The notes under the pieces are model-generated. The model was not told the origin of the DNA. It made no database searches and saw only the letters and a program-made list of their open reading frames with translations. The position numbers and the translations under genes are program-made. From the NCBI RefSeq assembly GCF_014695715.1, contig NZ_JACJOT010000018.1, forward strand, positions 186,001 through 250,000: a DNA stretch of 64,000 nt. Direction: 5' to 3'. Positions 1 to 8,947 of this stretch are shown piece by piece. Positions within the stretch are counted from its first letter, which is position 1; each line of letters starts with the position of its first letter. Origin of the DNA: Microcoleus sp. FACHB-68. GTDB lineage: Bacteria > Cyanobacteriota > Cyanobacteriia > Cyanobacteriales > Oscillatoriaceae.

Positions 1-2
1 AG

Positions 3-146
3 CGCATTACTCAAGAAAACTTGCCGTTTATTTACCTAGTAAATCCCCTAACAATAGCGGCAATTCGTAATCGCCTGCAAGGAATAAAATTCTCAGCACT
101 TGGCGGTGCCCTTTGGAATCTTACCGAACTCAAAATCATAGAATAG
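3..146 (+). CDS. ABC transporter substrate-binding protein, C-terminal end (partial)
   Basis: An open frame runs from the window edge to a TAG at 144-146 and encodes about 47 residues. They align closely with the last residues of the next gene: both carry TQE-LP-IYLVNPL, then AAIR-R, then a LGGA-WN block just before the stop. This is therefore the tail of a paralogous family-5 (oligopeptide/dipeptide type) extracytoplasmic binding protein lying directly upstream on the same strand. Only the C-terminus is present, so signal peptide and ligand cannot be judged. The gap to the next ATG is only 29 bases, which suggests a tandem duplication transcribed as one unit. Confidence 0.85.
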   Translation, partial: RITQENLPFIYLVNPLTIAAIRNRLQGIKFSALGGALWNLTELKIIE

Positions 147-175
147 CAGCCCCGTTAATAAGGAAACAAAGACTC

Positions 176-1972
176 ATGCAAAAGGCAAAAATTCTTTTCG
201 TTACTTTTGCCTTTTTATTTTTTAATTGCCTGCTCTTAACCGGCTGCCAATCAACCTCCCTCACAACACCGGCAGCCAAAGGTTCCCAATTAGTCAGCGC
301 CATCCTCAGCGATCCCAAAACTTTCAACTGGGCACTAAATCAAGAATTTCCGAATGTTTTTCTGTTCACAAGTGAGGGTTTAACCAAAGAAAATAGCCTG
401 ACTGGCAAAGTTGAGCCGGCACTTGCAGAATCCTGGGAAATCTCTAAAGATAAACAACACGTTATTTTTACCCTTAGAGAAAATTTGAAGTGGTCTGACG
501 GCACACCATTAACTGCGGATGATGTAGTTTTCACCTACGAAAAAATAGTTTTTAATCCAGCAATTCCCACAGATGCCAGAGATAGCCTCAAAATCGGAAA
601 TAGTGGTGCTTTTCCCAAACTCCGAAAGCTAGATGCTAGGCGGATTGAATTTATTTTACCAGAGCCTTTCGCGCCCTTTCTGCGAACAACAACAGGGCCA
701 CCAGATGGCATTATCATTTTGCCAAAACACGCCCTGGAAACCGCTGTAAATACTAAAACTTCAACGGGAACGCCTAAATTTCTCTCAACCTGGGGTGCCG
801 GCACGAATCCCACTGAAATTATTGTTAATGGCCCTTACTTAATCGAAAGTTATACGACAAGTGAGCGAGTAATATTTCGGCGCAATCCTTATTACTGGCA
901 GCGCGATGCTCAGGGAAATCAATTGCCTTATATCGAGCGTGTAATCTGGCAAATTACAGATAGCATGGATACGCAATTATTGCAATTTCGCTCTCAAGAT
1001 TTAGATACAACAGATGGCTGGGGTCGAATGCGTCCTGAAGATTTTCCGCTACTGAAACGAGAAGAAAAACGGGGAAATTTTAAAATCCATATAGCCGGCC
1101 CTAGACCTGGGACAAACTTTATTTCCTTTAACTTAAATAAAGGCCGGCGCAACGGACGCCCATTCGTTGATCCTGTCAAATCTCGCTGGTTTAATACCGT
1201 AGCATTTAGACAGGCAATTGCCCATGCCATCGACCGGCAATCAATGATCAACAACTCCTTGCGCGGTTTAGGAGAATTGCAAAACTCCCCGATTTCCGTG
1301 CAAAGTCCTTACTATATTTCTCCAAAAGAAGGGTTAAAAGTTTACGATTACAATCCAGAAAAATCGAGAAAGTTGCTGCTCAGTGCGGGATTTAAATATA
1401 ATCCACAAGGACAACTCCTTGATGAAGCCGGCAACCGAGTTCGCTTCACACTGATGACGAATGCTGACAATCAAACTCGTGTGGCAATGGGAGCGCAAAT
1501 TAAGCAAAACTTAAGCAAAATAGGCATTCAAGTAGATTTAAACCCCATCGCCTTCAGTACGCTCGTAGACAAGCTTTCTGACACGCTAGATTGGGAATGT
1601 TATCTCTTAGGATTCACCGGCGGCACAGAGCCGCATAATGGTGCAAATGTCTGGTTGCCTGATGGGGGTTTACACAGCTTCAATCAAAAACCATTATCCG
1701 CAAAACCGGCAATTGAAGGGCATGAAGTAGCAGCTTGGGAGCAAAAAATTGGCGATCTTTATATTAAAGCGGCTCAAGAGTTAGATGAAACTAAACGTAA
1801 AGCAATTTATGCCGAAACTCAAAAGCTGACTCAAGAATATTTACCCATGATTTATCTCGTTAATCCCTTATCAATGGCAGCAATTCGAGATCGGGTGGAA
1901 GGCGTTAAGTATACCTCACTGGGAGGGGCATTTTGGAATATAGCTAGACTAAAAATTAAAGAGAAAAATTAA
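176..1972 (+). CDS. Oligopeptide-type ABC transporter substrate-binding lipoprotein (SBP family 5)
   Basis: A 598-residue solute-binding lipoprotein that would capture peptides or a similar ligand outside the cytoplasmic membrane for an ABC importer. The N-terminus is a lipoprotein signal peptide with lipobox L-T-G-C (Cys24). The family-5 signature follows at about residues 83-125 (ESWEIS, LKWSDGTPLTADDVVFTYE). An upstream in-frame ATG at 113 would lie inside the preceding gene and place 21 residues before the signal peptide. The ATG at 176 is preferred: AGGA lies at 161-164 and the signal peptide then begins at residue 1. No permease or ATPase genes follow, so partners must lie upstream of the window or elsewhere. 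Ligand specificity is not readable from the sequence. Confidence 0.9.
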   Translation: MQKAKILFVTFAFLFFNCLLLTGCQSTSLTTPAAKGSQLVSAILSDPKTFNWALNQEFPNVFLFTSEGLTKENSLTGKVEPALAESWEISKDKQHVIFTLRENLKWSDGTPLTADDVVFTYEKIVFNPAIPTDARDSLKIGNSGAFPKLRKLDARRIEFILPEPFAPFLRTTTGPPDGIIILPKHALETAVNTKTSTGTPKFLSTWGAGTNPTEIIVNGPYLIESYTTSERVIFRRNPYYWQRDAQGNQLPYIERVIWQITDSMDTQLLQFRSQDLDTTDGWGRMRPEDFPLLKREEKRGNFKIHIAGPRPGTNFISFNLNKGRRNGRPFVDPVKSRWFNTVAFRQAIAHAIDRQSMINNSLRGLGELQNSPISVQSPYYISPKEGLKVYDYNPEKSRKLLLSAGFKYNPQGQLLDEAGNRVRFTLMTNADNQTRVAMGAQIKQNLSKIGIQVDLNPIAFSTLVDKLSDTLDWECYLLGFTGGTEPHNGANVWLPDGGLHSFNQKPLSAKPAIEGHEVAAWEQKIGDLYIKAAQELDETKRKAIYAETQKLTQEYLPMIYLVNPLSMAAIRDRVEGVKYTSLGGAFWNIARLKIKEKN

Positions 1973-2130
1973 TAATTTAGTGTAATTTGTGCTTTTCACA
2001 AGCAAGTAATAACAAGCCATGAGTAACAATATGCCTGAAGCAGTGTTTTAGCGTTTTCTGCTTAATTGCCGGCAAATTGTCTAGCAGATTCCTACCCAAT
2101 TGCCGTTTGTTGAGCGAAGATTGGGAGAAC

Positions 2131-2167
2131 ACAGGAGAGGGAAGCAGGAGAGCAGGGGGGCAGGAGC
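2131..2167 (+). repeat. Purine-rich short tandem repeat (AGCAGGAG/AGCAGGGG type)
   Basis: Imperfect repeats of an AGCAGGAG-like unit run directly into the GTG start of the glycosyltransferase gene. The tract resembles cyanobacterial short tandemly repeated sequences. It supplies several GGAG motifs, so the true ribosome-binding site of the following gene is ambiguous. Confidence 0.6.
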
Positions 2168-3838
2168 GTGTACCGGGAAATTTTTACTTTGGATGAGTCA
2201 CACGGTCGAGATCGCCGCACTGACCGCCGGCTTGAACAGCTTTGGGTTTTGGGGCTGTTTTTAGCAGCGGTTCTTCTTTATGGGATGAACCTGGGTGAGT
2301 TGCCACTGCGAGATTGGGATGAAGGAATTGTCGCTCAAGTCGCCCGTGATATTTGGCGCGGGGATTTAAATTGGCTTTACCCAACTTTAGCCGGCGAACC
2401 GTATTTCAATAAACCTCCCCTGGTTCATTTGCTCATTGCGATTGCCTATAAATTCGGAGGTGTCAGTGAATGGACTACTCGCTGGCCACCGGCAATGCTA
2501 TGTGCGATGAGTGTGCCCCTGCTTTACTGGATCGGTCGTGAAGTTTTTCCCCGTAGGACGCCGGCGCTATTTGCGGCGCTGAGTTACCTAACGCTGTTGC
2601 CGGTGGTACGCCACGGACGGTTGGCAATGCTAGATGGGCCGGTCTTGTGTTTTTTCTTACTGATGGTGTGGTGTTTGCTGCGAACGCGGCGAGATTTACG
2701 CTGGGCATTGGGTGCCGGCATTGGTTTGGGACTGATTTGTTTGACCAAAGGCATTTTGGGGTTATTACTAGGCGCAATTGCCGCGATTTTTATCGCCTGG
2801 GATACCCCACGACTCCTCAAGTCTGGGTATATGTGGATTGGCCTGCTGTTGGGCCTGAGTCCGGCAATTGCTTGGTATGTCGCGCAGTGGCAGCACTATG
2901 ACCAACAATTCATCACCGCCCATCTGATCAACCAATCCTTCAATCGGATTTCAGCCCAGGTCGAGGGGAACACCGGCCCGCCTTGGTACTATCTCCTAGA
3001 AATTTTGAAATATAGCTGGCCGTGGGTGCTGTTTTGGCCGCAGGGGTTGCGCTTAGCCTGGGAAAATCGCAATATGGGCTGGGCTAAGTTAGTGCTGGTT
3101 TGGAGTGGTGTTTATCTGCTAGCCATTTCGCTGATGAACACGAAACTTCCCTGGTATGTGTTGCCGGTTTATCCAGCCTTGGCGCTTGCCGGCGGTGCTC
3201 AGTTGGCTGAAATTTGGCACCGGCGCAGCGACAACTATCGACTTTCAAGACAGGAGGCAACACCCTTTGCGCCCGACTCATCTGTGGTGTATTCCCGGCG
3301 ATGGGTGGTTATTTTTGCACTGCTGGCTGTTATAGGTTGGGCCGGCTGCCTTTATTTTGGTTGGTTTGCCCCTGTGCCGGCACCCGATTTACAGCTCACC
3401 TTGGGGTGTTTTGGTTTAACCATGAGTGTTGTGGCTGTTCTCACTTACCGGCAAAACCCGCAATTTATTTTAATTTTATTTTGGGGCACTTATGTTTCCC
3501 TCACACTGTTCACGGCTTCTAATCACTGGGTTTGGGAATTAGGGGAAGATTATCCGGTTAAGCCGGTTGCCCAAATTATTGCGGAGGATACCCCAAAGGG
3601 TCAGGATATTTACACCTCTCATCCCTACAGCCGGCCTTCTCTTGATTTTTATAGTGATCGCAAAGTTATTCCTGCTGAACTTGAAGAACTGAGCCGGCAC
3701 TGGCAGAATGATTCTCAACCGTATTTACTGCTAAATCGAGACGCTCTCAAACAGCTCGATTTAGGGGAAATGTCGTTGGTGGGAAGCACGGGCGATTGGA
3801 CTTTGGTAACGAGAGAACATCCGAAAAAAGACAGATAA
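2168..3838 (+). CDS. GT39/ArnT-like membrane glycosyltransferase
   Basis: A 556-residue polytopic membrane protein of the PMT/ArnT (glycosyltransferase family 39, GT-C fold) type. These enzymes transfer a sugar from a polyprenyl-phosphate donor on the outer face of the cytoplasmic membrane. After the first membrane segment (about residues 25-40) comes the diagnostic first-loop motif LRDWDEG, with Asp49, Asp51 and Glu52. A series of further hydrophobic segments follows, and a soluble tail of about 100 residues closes the protein. The start is a GTG; the tract just upstream is GGAG-rich. No neighbouring gene suggests the acceptor. Family assignment is firm, substrate unknown. Confidence 0.85.
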   Translation: MYREIFTLDESHGRDRRTDRRLEQLWVLGLFLAAVLLYGMNLGELPLRDWDEGIVAQVARDIWRGDLNWLYPTLAGEPYFNKPPLVHLLIAIAYKFGGVSEWTTRWPPAMLCAMSVPLLYWIGREVFPRRTPALFAALSYLTLLPVVRHGRLAMLDGPVLCFFLLMVWCLLRTRRDLRWALGAGIGLGLICLTKGILGLLLGAIAAIFIAWDTPRLLKSGYMWIGLLLGLSPAIAWYVAQWQHYDQQFITAHLINQSFNRISAQVEGNTGPPWYYLLEILKYSWPWVLFWPQGLRLAWENRNMGWAKLVLVWSGVYLLAISLMNTKLPWYVLPVYPALALAGGAQLAEIWHRRSDNYRLSRQEATPFAPDSSVVYSRRWVVIFALLAVIGWAGCLYFGWFAPVPAPDLQLTLGCFGLTMSVVAVLTYRQNPQFILILFWGTYVSLTLFTASNHWVWELGEDYPVKPVAQIIAEDTPKGQDIYTSHPYSRPSLDFYSDRKVIPAELEELSRHWQNDSQPYLLLNRDALKQLDLGEMSLVGSTGDWTLVTREHPKKDR

Positions 3839-3882
3839 AGAGTGCCTAATTCATCAGATTTCTTTGAATACAATTTGGGATT

Positions 3883-4071
3883 AAAACCACAGATTCAGCA
3901 GGTGAAACTTGAATGTGCTGCACTCGTCATTCCAGTTCCACCTGCATCCACAGATAAACACAAATGATTTATCTGCTGCCGGCCAGATATTCTAGAAAGG
4001 GAATTTGATATGAAAACCACAGATTCCGCAATTGAACACAGATAATTTATCTGCTGCCGGCAAGAGATTTT
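3883..4071. repeat. Two tandem copies of a dispersed CAGATAA-type intergenic repeat
   Basis: Two related blocks begin with AAAACCACAGATTC at 3883 and 4013. Both contain a variant of CACAGATAA and end with TTATCTGCTGCCGGC followed by a similar AGATATT/AGATTTT stretch. Related elements lie at 6772-6835, 19061-19134 and 33415-33465. The block fills the gap between the convergent glycosyltransferase and transglutaminase genes. Confidence 0.7.
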
Positions 4072-4078
4072 AGATAAT

Positions 4079-4924
4079 TCATGAGGTTGAAATTGCCTCC
4101 GTTGTTGGCGTGAGTACGTCTTGCACTGAAGTGTTTTCGTCTAATACCGGCTCTATAAAAAGCTGCATTTGGTTCATCTGCACCGGCCCGAAAATCGTTG
4201 CAAAAGAAACATCGGCTGCATCTCTTCCTGTACCAATGCGGACGGTTCCATTAAGCGGAACTAACCGGGTGGCGTCAAACAAATACCAGCGATCCCCTAA
4301 ATACGCTTCAAAATAAGCGTGAAAATCCGGTGGATTTAAGCCATACGCGTATCCTCCAACAAAGCGTGCTGGAATATTTAAAGCCCGACAAAAAGCAATG
4401 CCTAAATGGGCAAAATCCCGACAAACACCGGCTCGTTCTGTTGCAGTATCATAAGCTGAGGTTTGGGAGTCGGTACTGCCAGATAAATAGGCAACTTTGT
4501 CATAAATCCAATTGCAAATTGCTGTAACTCTGGAATACCCCGGTAAGAGTTCTCCAAATTCACTCTGCGCCAATTGCATCAATTTATCTGACTGGCAGTA
4601 GCGGCTAGGAAAAAGAAAAGGTACGACTTCTAGAGGTAAATCAGCCGGCGGAACTTCTAGAATCTCATCGGGATTGGCACAAAATTGAGAAACTTCAACG
4701 GTTGCTTGATACGAGACTTGTAACTTGCCTGCCGGTGCGTTGAGTCGGAAGTATCGATTTTCAGAAACGGGAGAAAGCAACTCGTCAAAATCTTGTTGGG
4801 GTTCTATCTTTAGGGTTTCCTGACAAACTTTTTGATGGTCGCTGTCGCCCACTCTGATATTAAACACGAAGGTGCTGAATTGGGCAATTTGATAGTTTAA
4901 TTGACAGCCAAGGCGAAGTTTCAT
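4079..4924 (-). CDS. Transglutaminase-like cysteine peptidase family protein
   Basis: A 281-residue protein with an N-terminal beta-rich region (the bacterial transglutaminase-like N-terminal domain) and a C-terminal transglutaminase core. The catalytic triad is visible: Cys168 in RAGVCRDFAHL, His202 in DFHAYFEAY and Asp217 in WYLFDATR. Members of this fold are usually peptidases or amide-processing enzymes; the substrate is unknown here. A GTG at 5020 would extend the frame by 32 residues. The ATG at 4924 is chosen because family members normally open directly with the MKLRLGCQL-type strand. There is no strong ribosome-binding site at either start and no signal peptide, so the product is probably cytoplasmic. 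Confidence 0.85.
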   Translation of the reverse strand: MKLRLGCQLNYQIAQFSTFVFNIRVGDSDHQKVCQETLKIEPQQDFDELLSPVSENRYFRLNAPAGKLQVSYQATVEVSQFCANPDEILEVPPADLPLEVVPFLFPSRYCQSDKLMQLAQSEFGELLPGYSRVTAICNWIYDKVAYLSGSTDSQTSAYDTATERAGVCRDFAHLGIAFCRALNIPARFVGGYAYGLNPPDFHAYFEAYLGDRWYLFDATRLVPLNGTVRIGTGRDAADVSFATIFGPVQMNQMQLFIEPVLDENTSVQDVLTPTTEAISTS

Positions 4925-5092
4925 AGTTGCACTGGATTGCAGAAATGATTGCAGCTCATCTCTAGGATCTCTTATTCTGACAAATTTTTGCCGGCCTTGG
5001 CTGGATAAGTTAACAAACACGGATATTTAGCGATAAACCCACCGGCAGGGGAATGAACTTGTTGATGCCGGTGGGATCAAAAGCCGGTCGTT

Positions 5093-6433
5093 TTAGGAAA
5101 GGAGGCTTAACCCTGGATCGTCTGACGTAACCGAGAAGAAAGAACTTTGAAGACTGACGGATGTCACACTCATTGCTACGCCCAAAAATTCACCGCTTGC
5201 CGCGAGTTTAATGGTGGTATCGCTGACTCCATCTGAGTCAATATCGATATCCTCAAAGCTCAAGTCCGCTACTGTCAAGCCTTCCGTCAACCCGATGCGA
5301 TCACCTTCAACCAGAGTGAAGTCAGTAATGCGAGAGACTGAACTGATGTCAAATTTCCCAACTGCCACATCCCGCCTGAGAACATAACAGTCTGCACCTT
5401 CATCGCCGGTTAGGCTATCTGAGCCAAAATCGCCAAACAGGAAATCATTGCCTTGTCCGCCAGTGACTATATCATTGCCTTTGCCACCGCGCACATAGTC
5501 TTCACCCTCATCCCCTGAGACCCAGTCATCGGCCATATTTCCGTTGAGAATATCATTGCTTTGGCCGCCGAAAACCTGATCGCTATCGTCGTCACCCACC
5601 AAGTAGTCAACGCCGCCGTATCCAACAAGAAAGTCTGCACCGCTGCCGCCGTTGACGACATCATTTTCAAAGGTGCCGAAAACTCGGTCGTTGCCGGCTA
5701 AACCCCGCACGCCTCCTTGATATTGACCGGCATCTAATAAATTAGAAATTTCAATGGTTTCGCCGGCATCAGACAAATCATAATAATTGGCATTGATATA
5801 GCCAATTGCAATCACAGTTGTGACACTCCTAAATGTAAACAGGAGGTCATAATCTTGAATAATTGTAGAGGTGACAACCGGCGAGATTCTGCCGTACAGT
5901 GAGGCTGTGGCAACGGTTTCTTCGGGTGAGTTAAATTGGCTCGTGAATTGGTTGCCACCATCCGCTGAAAAACCAAACAATTCGAGCGTGTATTGTTTCC
6001 CGTCAAAGGTGAATGATTGACGGCTCAGACCCCCAGTGGAAAACCGCAGCCGATCCCCATCCTCAACTGGATCGCCAGTGGTGTTCGGCGTGTTGAAGAT
6101 GTTAAATGAAAAGTCAAAGTTGGTTTGGCCAGTTATCGGAGAGTTTAAGGCCAGAGAAACATTGAGGGGGAAATCTCCATTAAAGCCGCCGGATTGAAAG
6201 CTTCCATTCGCGTAAGTTAGTTGTCCAAGGCTGAAGAGGCTATTTGGTTCAGCGTTAAAGTTTGTGCCGTCATATTGGACGTAGCTGTTGAAACTGTCCT
6301 GTGCCGGTATTCCCCAAGTCAGCCGGTTGTTCGTGCCAGTATTTTGATTGGTTAGCGAAATTACCGCCCAAGAGTTTGGCTCAGATGGCTCTCCAAACTG
6401 ACCGAACGAATTTCCTGTAAAGGTGGTTGCCAT
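5093..6433 (-). CDS. RTX-type calcium-binding repeat protein with N-terminal choice-of-anchor K-like domain
   Basis: A 446-residue protein. Residues 1 to about 205 are a Ser/Asn/Gly-rich beta domain resembling choice-of-anchor K domains. From about residue 240 to 350 there are repeated GGxGxDxLxG-type nonapeptides (for example GGKGNDIVTGGQGNDFLFG), which form calcium-filled beta-rolls. The C-terminal part (ITDF...GDRIGL) is typical of proteins exported by type I secretion. There is no Sec signal peptide. The ATG at 6433 is preferred over one nine codons upstream because AGGGAGAG precedes it at good spacing. No type I exporter genes are adjacent. Expected to be an extracellular structural or adhesive protein; the role is inferred. 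Confidence 0.85.
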   Translation of the reverse strand: MATTFTGNSFGQFGEPSEPNSWAVISLTNQNTGTNNRLTWGIPAQDSFNSYVQYDGTNFNAEPNSLFSLGQLTYANGSFQSGGFNGDFPLNVSLALNSPITGQTNFDFSFNIFNTPNTTGDPVEDGDRLRFSTGGLSRQSFTFDGKQYTLELFGFSADGGNQFTSQFNSPEETVATASLYGRISPVVTSTIIQDYDLLFTFRSVTTVIAIGYINANYYDLSDAGETIEISNLLDAGQYQGGVRGLAGNDRVFGTFENDVVNGGSGADFLVGYGGVDYLVGDDDSDQVFGGQSNDILNGNMADDWVSGDEGEDYVRGGKGNDIVTGGQGNDFLFGDFGSDSLTGDEGADCYVLRRDVAVGKFDISSVSRITDFTLVEGDRIGLTEGLTVADLSFEDIDIDSDGVSDTTIKLAASGEFLGVAMSVTSVSLQSSFFSVTSDDPGLSLLS

Positions 6434-7408
6434 AGTTGAACTCTCCCTGAAAAAAAACAACGACTTAAGAAATTCTCAACTCCGTCGTGATGTACTCTAG
6501 TTTACTGGAATCCATCTGCCAAATCTATGCTGAGGGCATAATAGTTGCAAAATTTTAGAGCTAAATGCAGGAGAGTTTAAATTTTGTTTAAGGCTTAAAT
6601 TTAATTGTGTATTTATGTAATAATTTATTTTTTTAACTTTTGAAATCTTATTTTTTTAACAAAGTCAGTAAAGTTATTAAAAATAAAGCGCAAATAATCC
6701 TCATTTAAACAATAAAAATAAAACTTCAAAAAAAATTAACATCCCAAACTCAAGCCAATTAAACTCTTAATGCTATCTGCGCTTATCTATCTATTATTAA
6801 CGACAGACTGCGCCAGCATCTGCGTTTATCTACGGTGAAAAAATCAACCAAAAATAAACAATTCAGACAAGCACATCCGCATGATAGGTGCCACCCCCTG
6901 GACACAGCCGGCCAACTAAGCTATCAAATCAATAGCACTCACTCTTCGCCGCAACGTAGCCGCGCTCTTAAAAGCTTGCCGGCGCAGAGGGTACAGCTAT
7001 TAACACACAACGATCAGCCGTCGCCCCTGAAACCTTAGCGGGTGCAGAAAACGGGAGAATTCCTAGCAAAGTTTACAAATAGTTATAATGTATTAAAAAT
7101 AGCAAAGTAACGCTCAGGCTGCTTTACTGATTAAAATCGTCATTTTCTGAGAAACGCAGCCGGCTCGGCGTTTACATCTGCAAGCATCTAAAATCACCTG
7201 ATTGGGTGATTCAAATAGATGAAGTCACAAAATTCTGACCCAGAGTAAGCTAGAAAGCAATCCTGAGCTTAAGCTAGGCACTCAGAATAAAACGATTAGC
7301 AGCCAGCAGATTGATTAATCCTGAATAACACAACTGCGCCGGCTTTGGCCTTAAAAAGGAACAGCCTGACAGATCGCATCTTGCCTTATTGATAGAGCAA
7401 AACCCAGC
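6434..7408. other. Intergenic region of about 975 bases
   Basis: This divergent region separates the RTX gene (minus) from the DevC-like gene (plus). About 6540-6760 is very AT-rich. A dispersed repeat sits at 6772-6835. At 7192-7211 there is a 7-bp hairpin (AATCACC/GGTGATT, 6-base loop) about 200 bases upstream of devC. A short open frame at 6835-7038 has no protein-like character. No RNA gene was recognised. Confidence 0.6.
6772..6835. repeat. Dispersed CAGATAA-type repeat copy
   Basis: Contains ATCTGCGCTTATCTATC near its left end and ATCTGCGTTTATCTACGGT at its right end. These match the TTATCTG-YGGTT arms of the copies at 3883-4071, 19061-19134 and 33415-33465. Here the two arms are mainly in direct rather than inverted order. 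Confidence 0.6.
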
Positions 7409-8758
7409 ATGGCTTCAATTGCGCGTAAAAACTTATTTGAAGACATTCCTCGCTTCCTCGTTGCCCAAGCTGGGATTATGTTTGCGGTGAGTTTAGTTAC
7501 CATCCAAACCGGCATTCTCAATGGATTTACCCGCTCTACTGCCCTTGTCATTGATCAATCCAACGCCGATATTTGGGTAGCTTCAAAATACATGGTGAAC
7601 TTTGAACTCACCCTACCCCTCTTTTACGAGCAAGTCGCCCAAACGCAAAAAATAGCCGGTGTCGAGCGAGCAGAAGCGCTTCAGGTGAAAGCCTCGATCT
7701 GGCGCGATCCCTTGGGGACGATTTCTCTGGTGAGAGTCATCGGATTTAACCCACAAGGGCAATTATTTGCACCACAACCAATTGAACGGGGAAGCCTGAG
7801 TTTCCTCAAAGAACCTTACACCGTCATGGTGGACAAAAGCACCTTAAAATCCCTGAACGTGCAATGGGTGGGTGATGAGGTTGAAGTCGGAGCCTTTCCA
7901 GCTCGGTTGGTGGGTTGGACAGCCGGCACTCAATCCATCGTCTCCAGTGCTTTTATGTACACCTCACTGGAAAACGCTAACGTCTATGTCAATTCCACTC
8001 CCCCCTCAGCAACCCTTGCTGCTACGCCAGAAAATCTCACTCCAGATCAAATCCGAGCATTAGCCGCCAGCGGTCAAATCGATCCAGCACTCGCCGAACA
8101 GCTAGCCGGTTTACCCCCAGAAAAGCTTAAAGAATTAGCGGCCACCAAGGAATTTAGGCAGAAGTTGGAAACCGCTGCCGCTGACAAGGGAAAGCCGGCA
8201 GCACCCAGAAAATTAACCGCCAAAGATCAGATCACTTATGTGTTGGTAAAAGCCAAAGCCGGCTACGATCTGCAGGCACTCAAACGGGATCTCGAAGCCG
8301 CTTTGCCAAACGCACGAGCCTATACGCGAGCGGAAATGGCACAGCATACTCGAAATTACTGGTTGCAGCGAACTGGAATTGGCTTCATCTTAGGATTAGG
8401 GGCGGCAGTCGGTATCCTTGTAGGCACCGTCATTGTTGGTCAGATCCTCTACGCCTCAGCATCCGACCATATTAAAGAATTTGGCACGCTCAAAGCGATG
8501 GGTGCATCGGATTGGGTAATTTACGGCATTATTGTGGAGCAAGCATTATGGATGGCAGTTTTAGGCTATGTCCCTGGTATGCTGGTCTGCTGGGGTTTGG
8601 GCAATTGGACGTTAGCAACTCAGGGAATCATGATTTTAATTACACCGACAAGCGCCGGCATTGTCTTTGGGATCACCGTGTTGATGTGCGTCAGTTCAGC
8701 GCTGTTTGCAATTCAAAAAGTCACTCGTGTCGATCCCGCTATTGTATTCAAGGCATGA
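7409..8758 (+). CDS. devC: DevC-like ABC exporter permease (FtsX/MacB-type)
   Basis: A 449-residue inner-membrane subunit related to DevC of the DevBCA exporter, which moves glycolipids or other envelope components through a tripartite pump. The FtsX-type layout is present: one membrane helix near residues 20-38, a long periplasmic domain, then three helices at about 322-345, 370-395 and 405-437. The periplasmic domain holds an Ala/Pro/Lys-rich segment at about residues 193-275 (PEKLKELAATKEF is typical) that looks like an insertion compared with the compact family members. The matching ATPase gene follows at 8948; a DevB (HlyD-family) gene is not adjacent on either side. The stop overlaps a microORF in an ATGA arrangement. 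Confidence 0.85.
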   Translation: MASIARKNLFEDIPRFLVAQAGIMFAVSLVTIQTGILNGFTRSTALVIDQSNADIWVASKYMVNFELTLPLFYEQVAQTQKIAGVERAEALQVKASIWRDPLGTISLVRVIGFNPQGQLFAPQPIERGSLSFLKEPYTVMVDKSTLKSLNVQWVGDEVEVGAFPARLVGWTAGTQSIVSSAFMYTSLENANVYVNSTPPSATLAATPENLTPDQIRALAASGQIDPALAEQLAGLPPEKLKELAATKEFRQKLETAAADKGKPAAPRKLTAKDQITYVLVKAKAGYDLQALKRDLEAALPNARAYTRAEMAQHTRNYWLQRTGIGFILGLGAAVGILVGTVIVGQILYASASDHIKEFGTLKAMGASDWVIYGIIVEQALWMAVLGYVPGMLVCWGLGNWTLATQGIMILITPTSAGIVFGITVLMCVSSALFAIQKVTRVDPAIVFKA

Positions 8759-8826
8759 CACTTAAAATTGTGGCTGGCGTCTTGATAGTTGTAGCGGTCT
8801 CAATGCTGTTAAATACCAGTATTTGA
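8755..8826 (+). CDS. Putative 23-residue single-helix membrane microprotein
   Basis: An ATG at 8755 overlaps the TGA of the DevC-like gene (ATGA), the classic arrangement for translational coupling. The 23-codon frame ends at a TGA at 8824-8826. It reads MTLK, then an unbroken hydrophobic stretch (IVAGVLIVVAVSMLL), then a short polar end: the profile of a single transmembrane helix. It lies between the permease and ATPase genes. The ATGA overlap and hydrophobic composition support it, but so short a frame could be chance. I do not recognise a named family. Confidence 0.4.
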   Translation: MTLKIVAGVLIVVAVSMLLNTSI

Positions 8827-8947
8827 TGGGGTTAGACTCCGGATTTATCTCTGATGATTTTGGAGTTAATATGAACCGCCAAACCTCTTCTTAAATTTTT
8901 CTCTTTCTCTCTTGCTAGCTGAGCCAGTCTCCTCAACACTTTAATAT

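Noticed and set aside
113-175. Upstream ATG at 113 as the start of the binding lipoprotein
   Set aside because: It lies inside the preceding gene and would put a polar 21-residue leader before the lipoprotein signal peptide.
6835-7038. 67-codon frame in the RTX-devC gap
   Set aside because: It begins within a dispersed repeat, has Pro/Ser/Gln-rich composition without any domain character and no ribosome-binding site.
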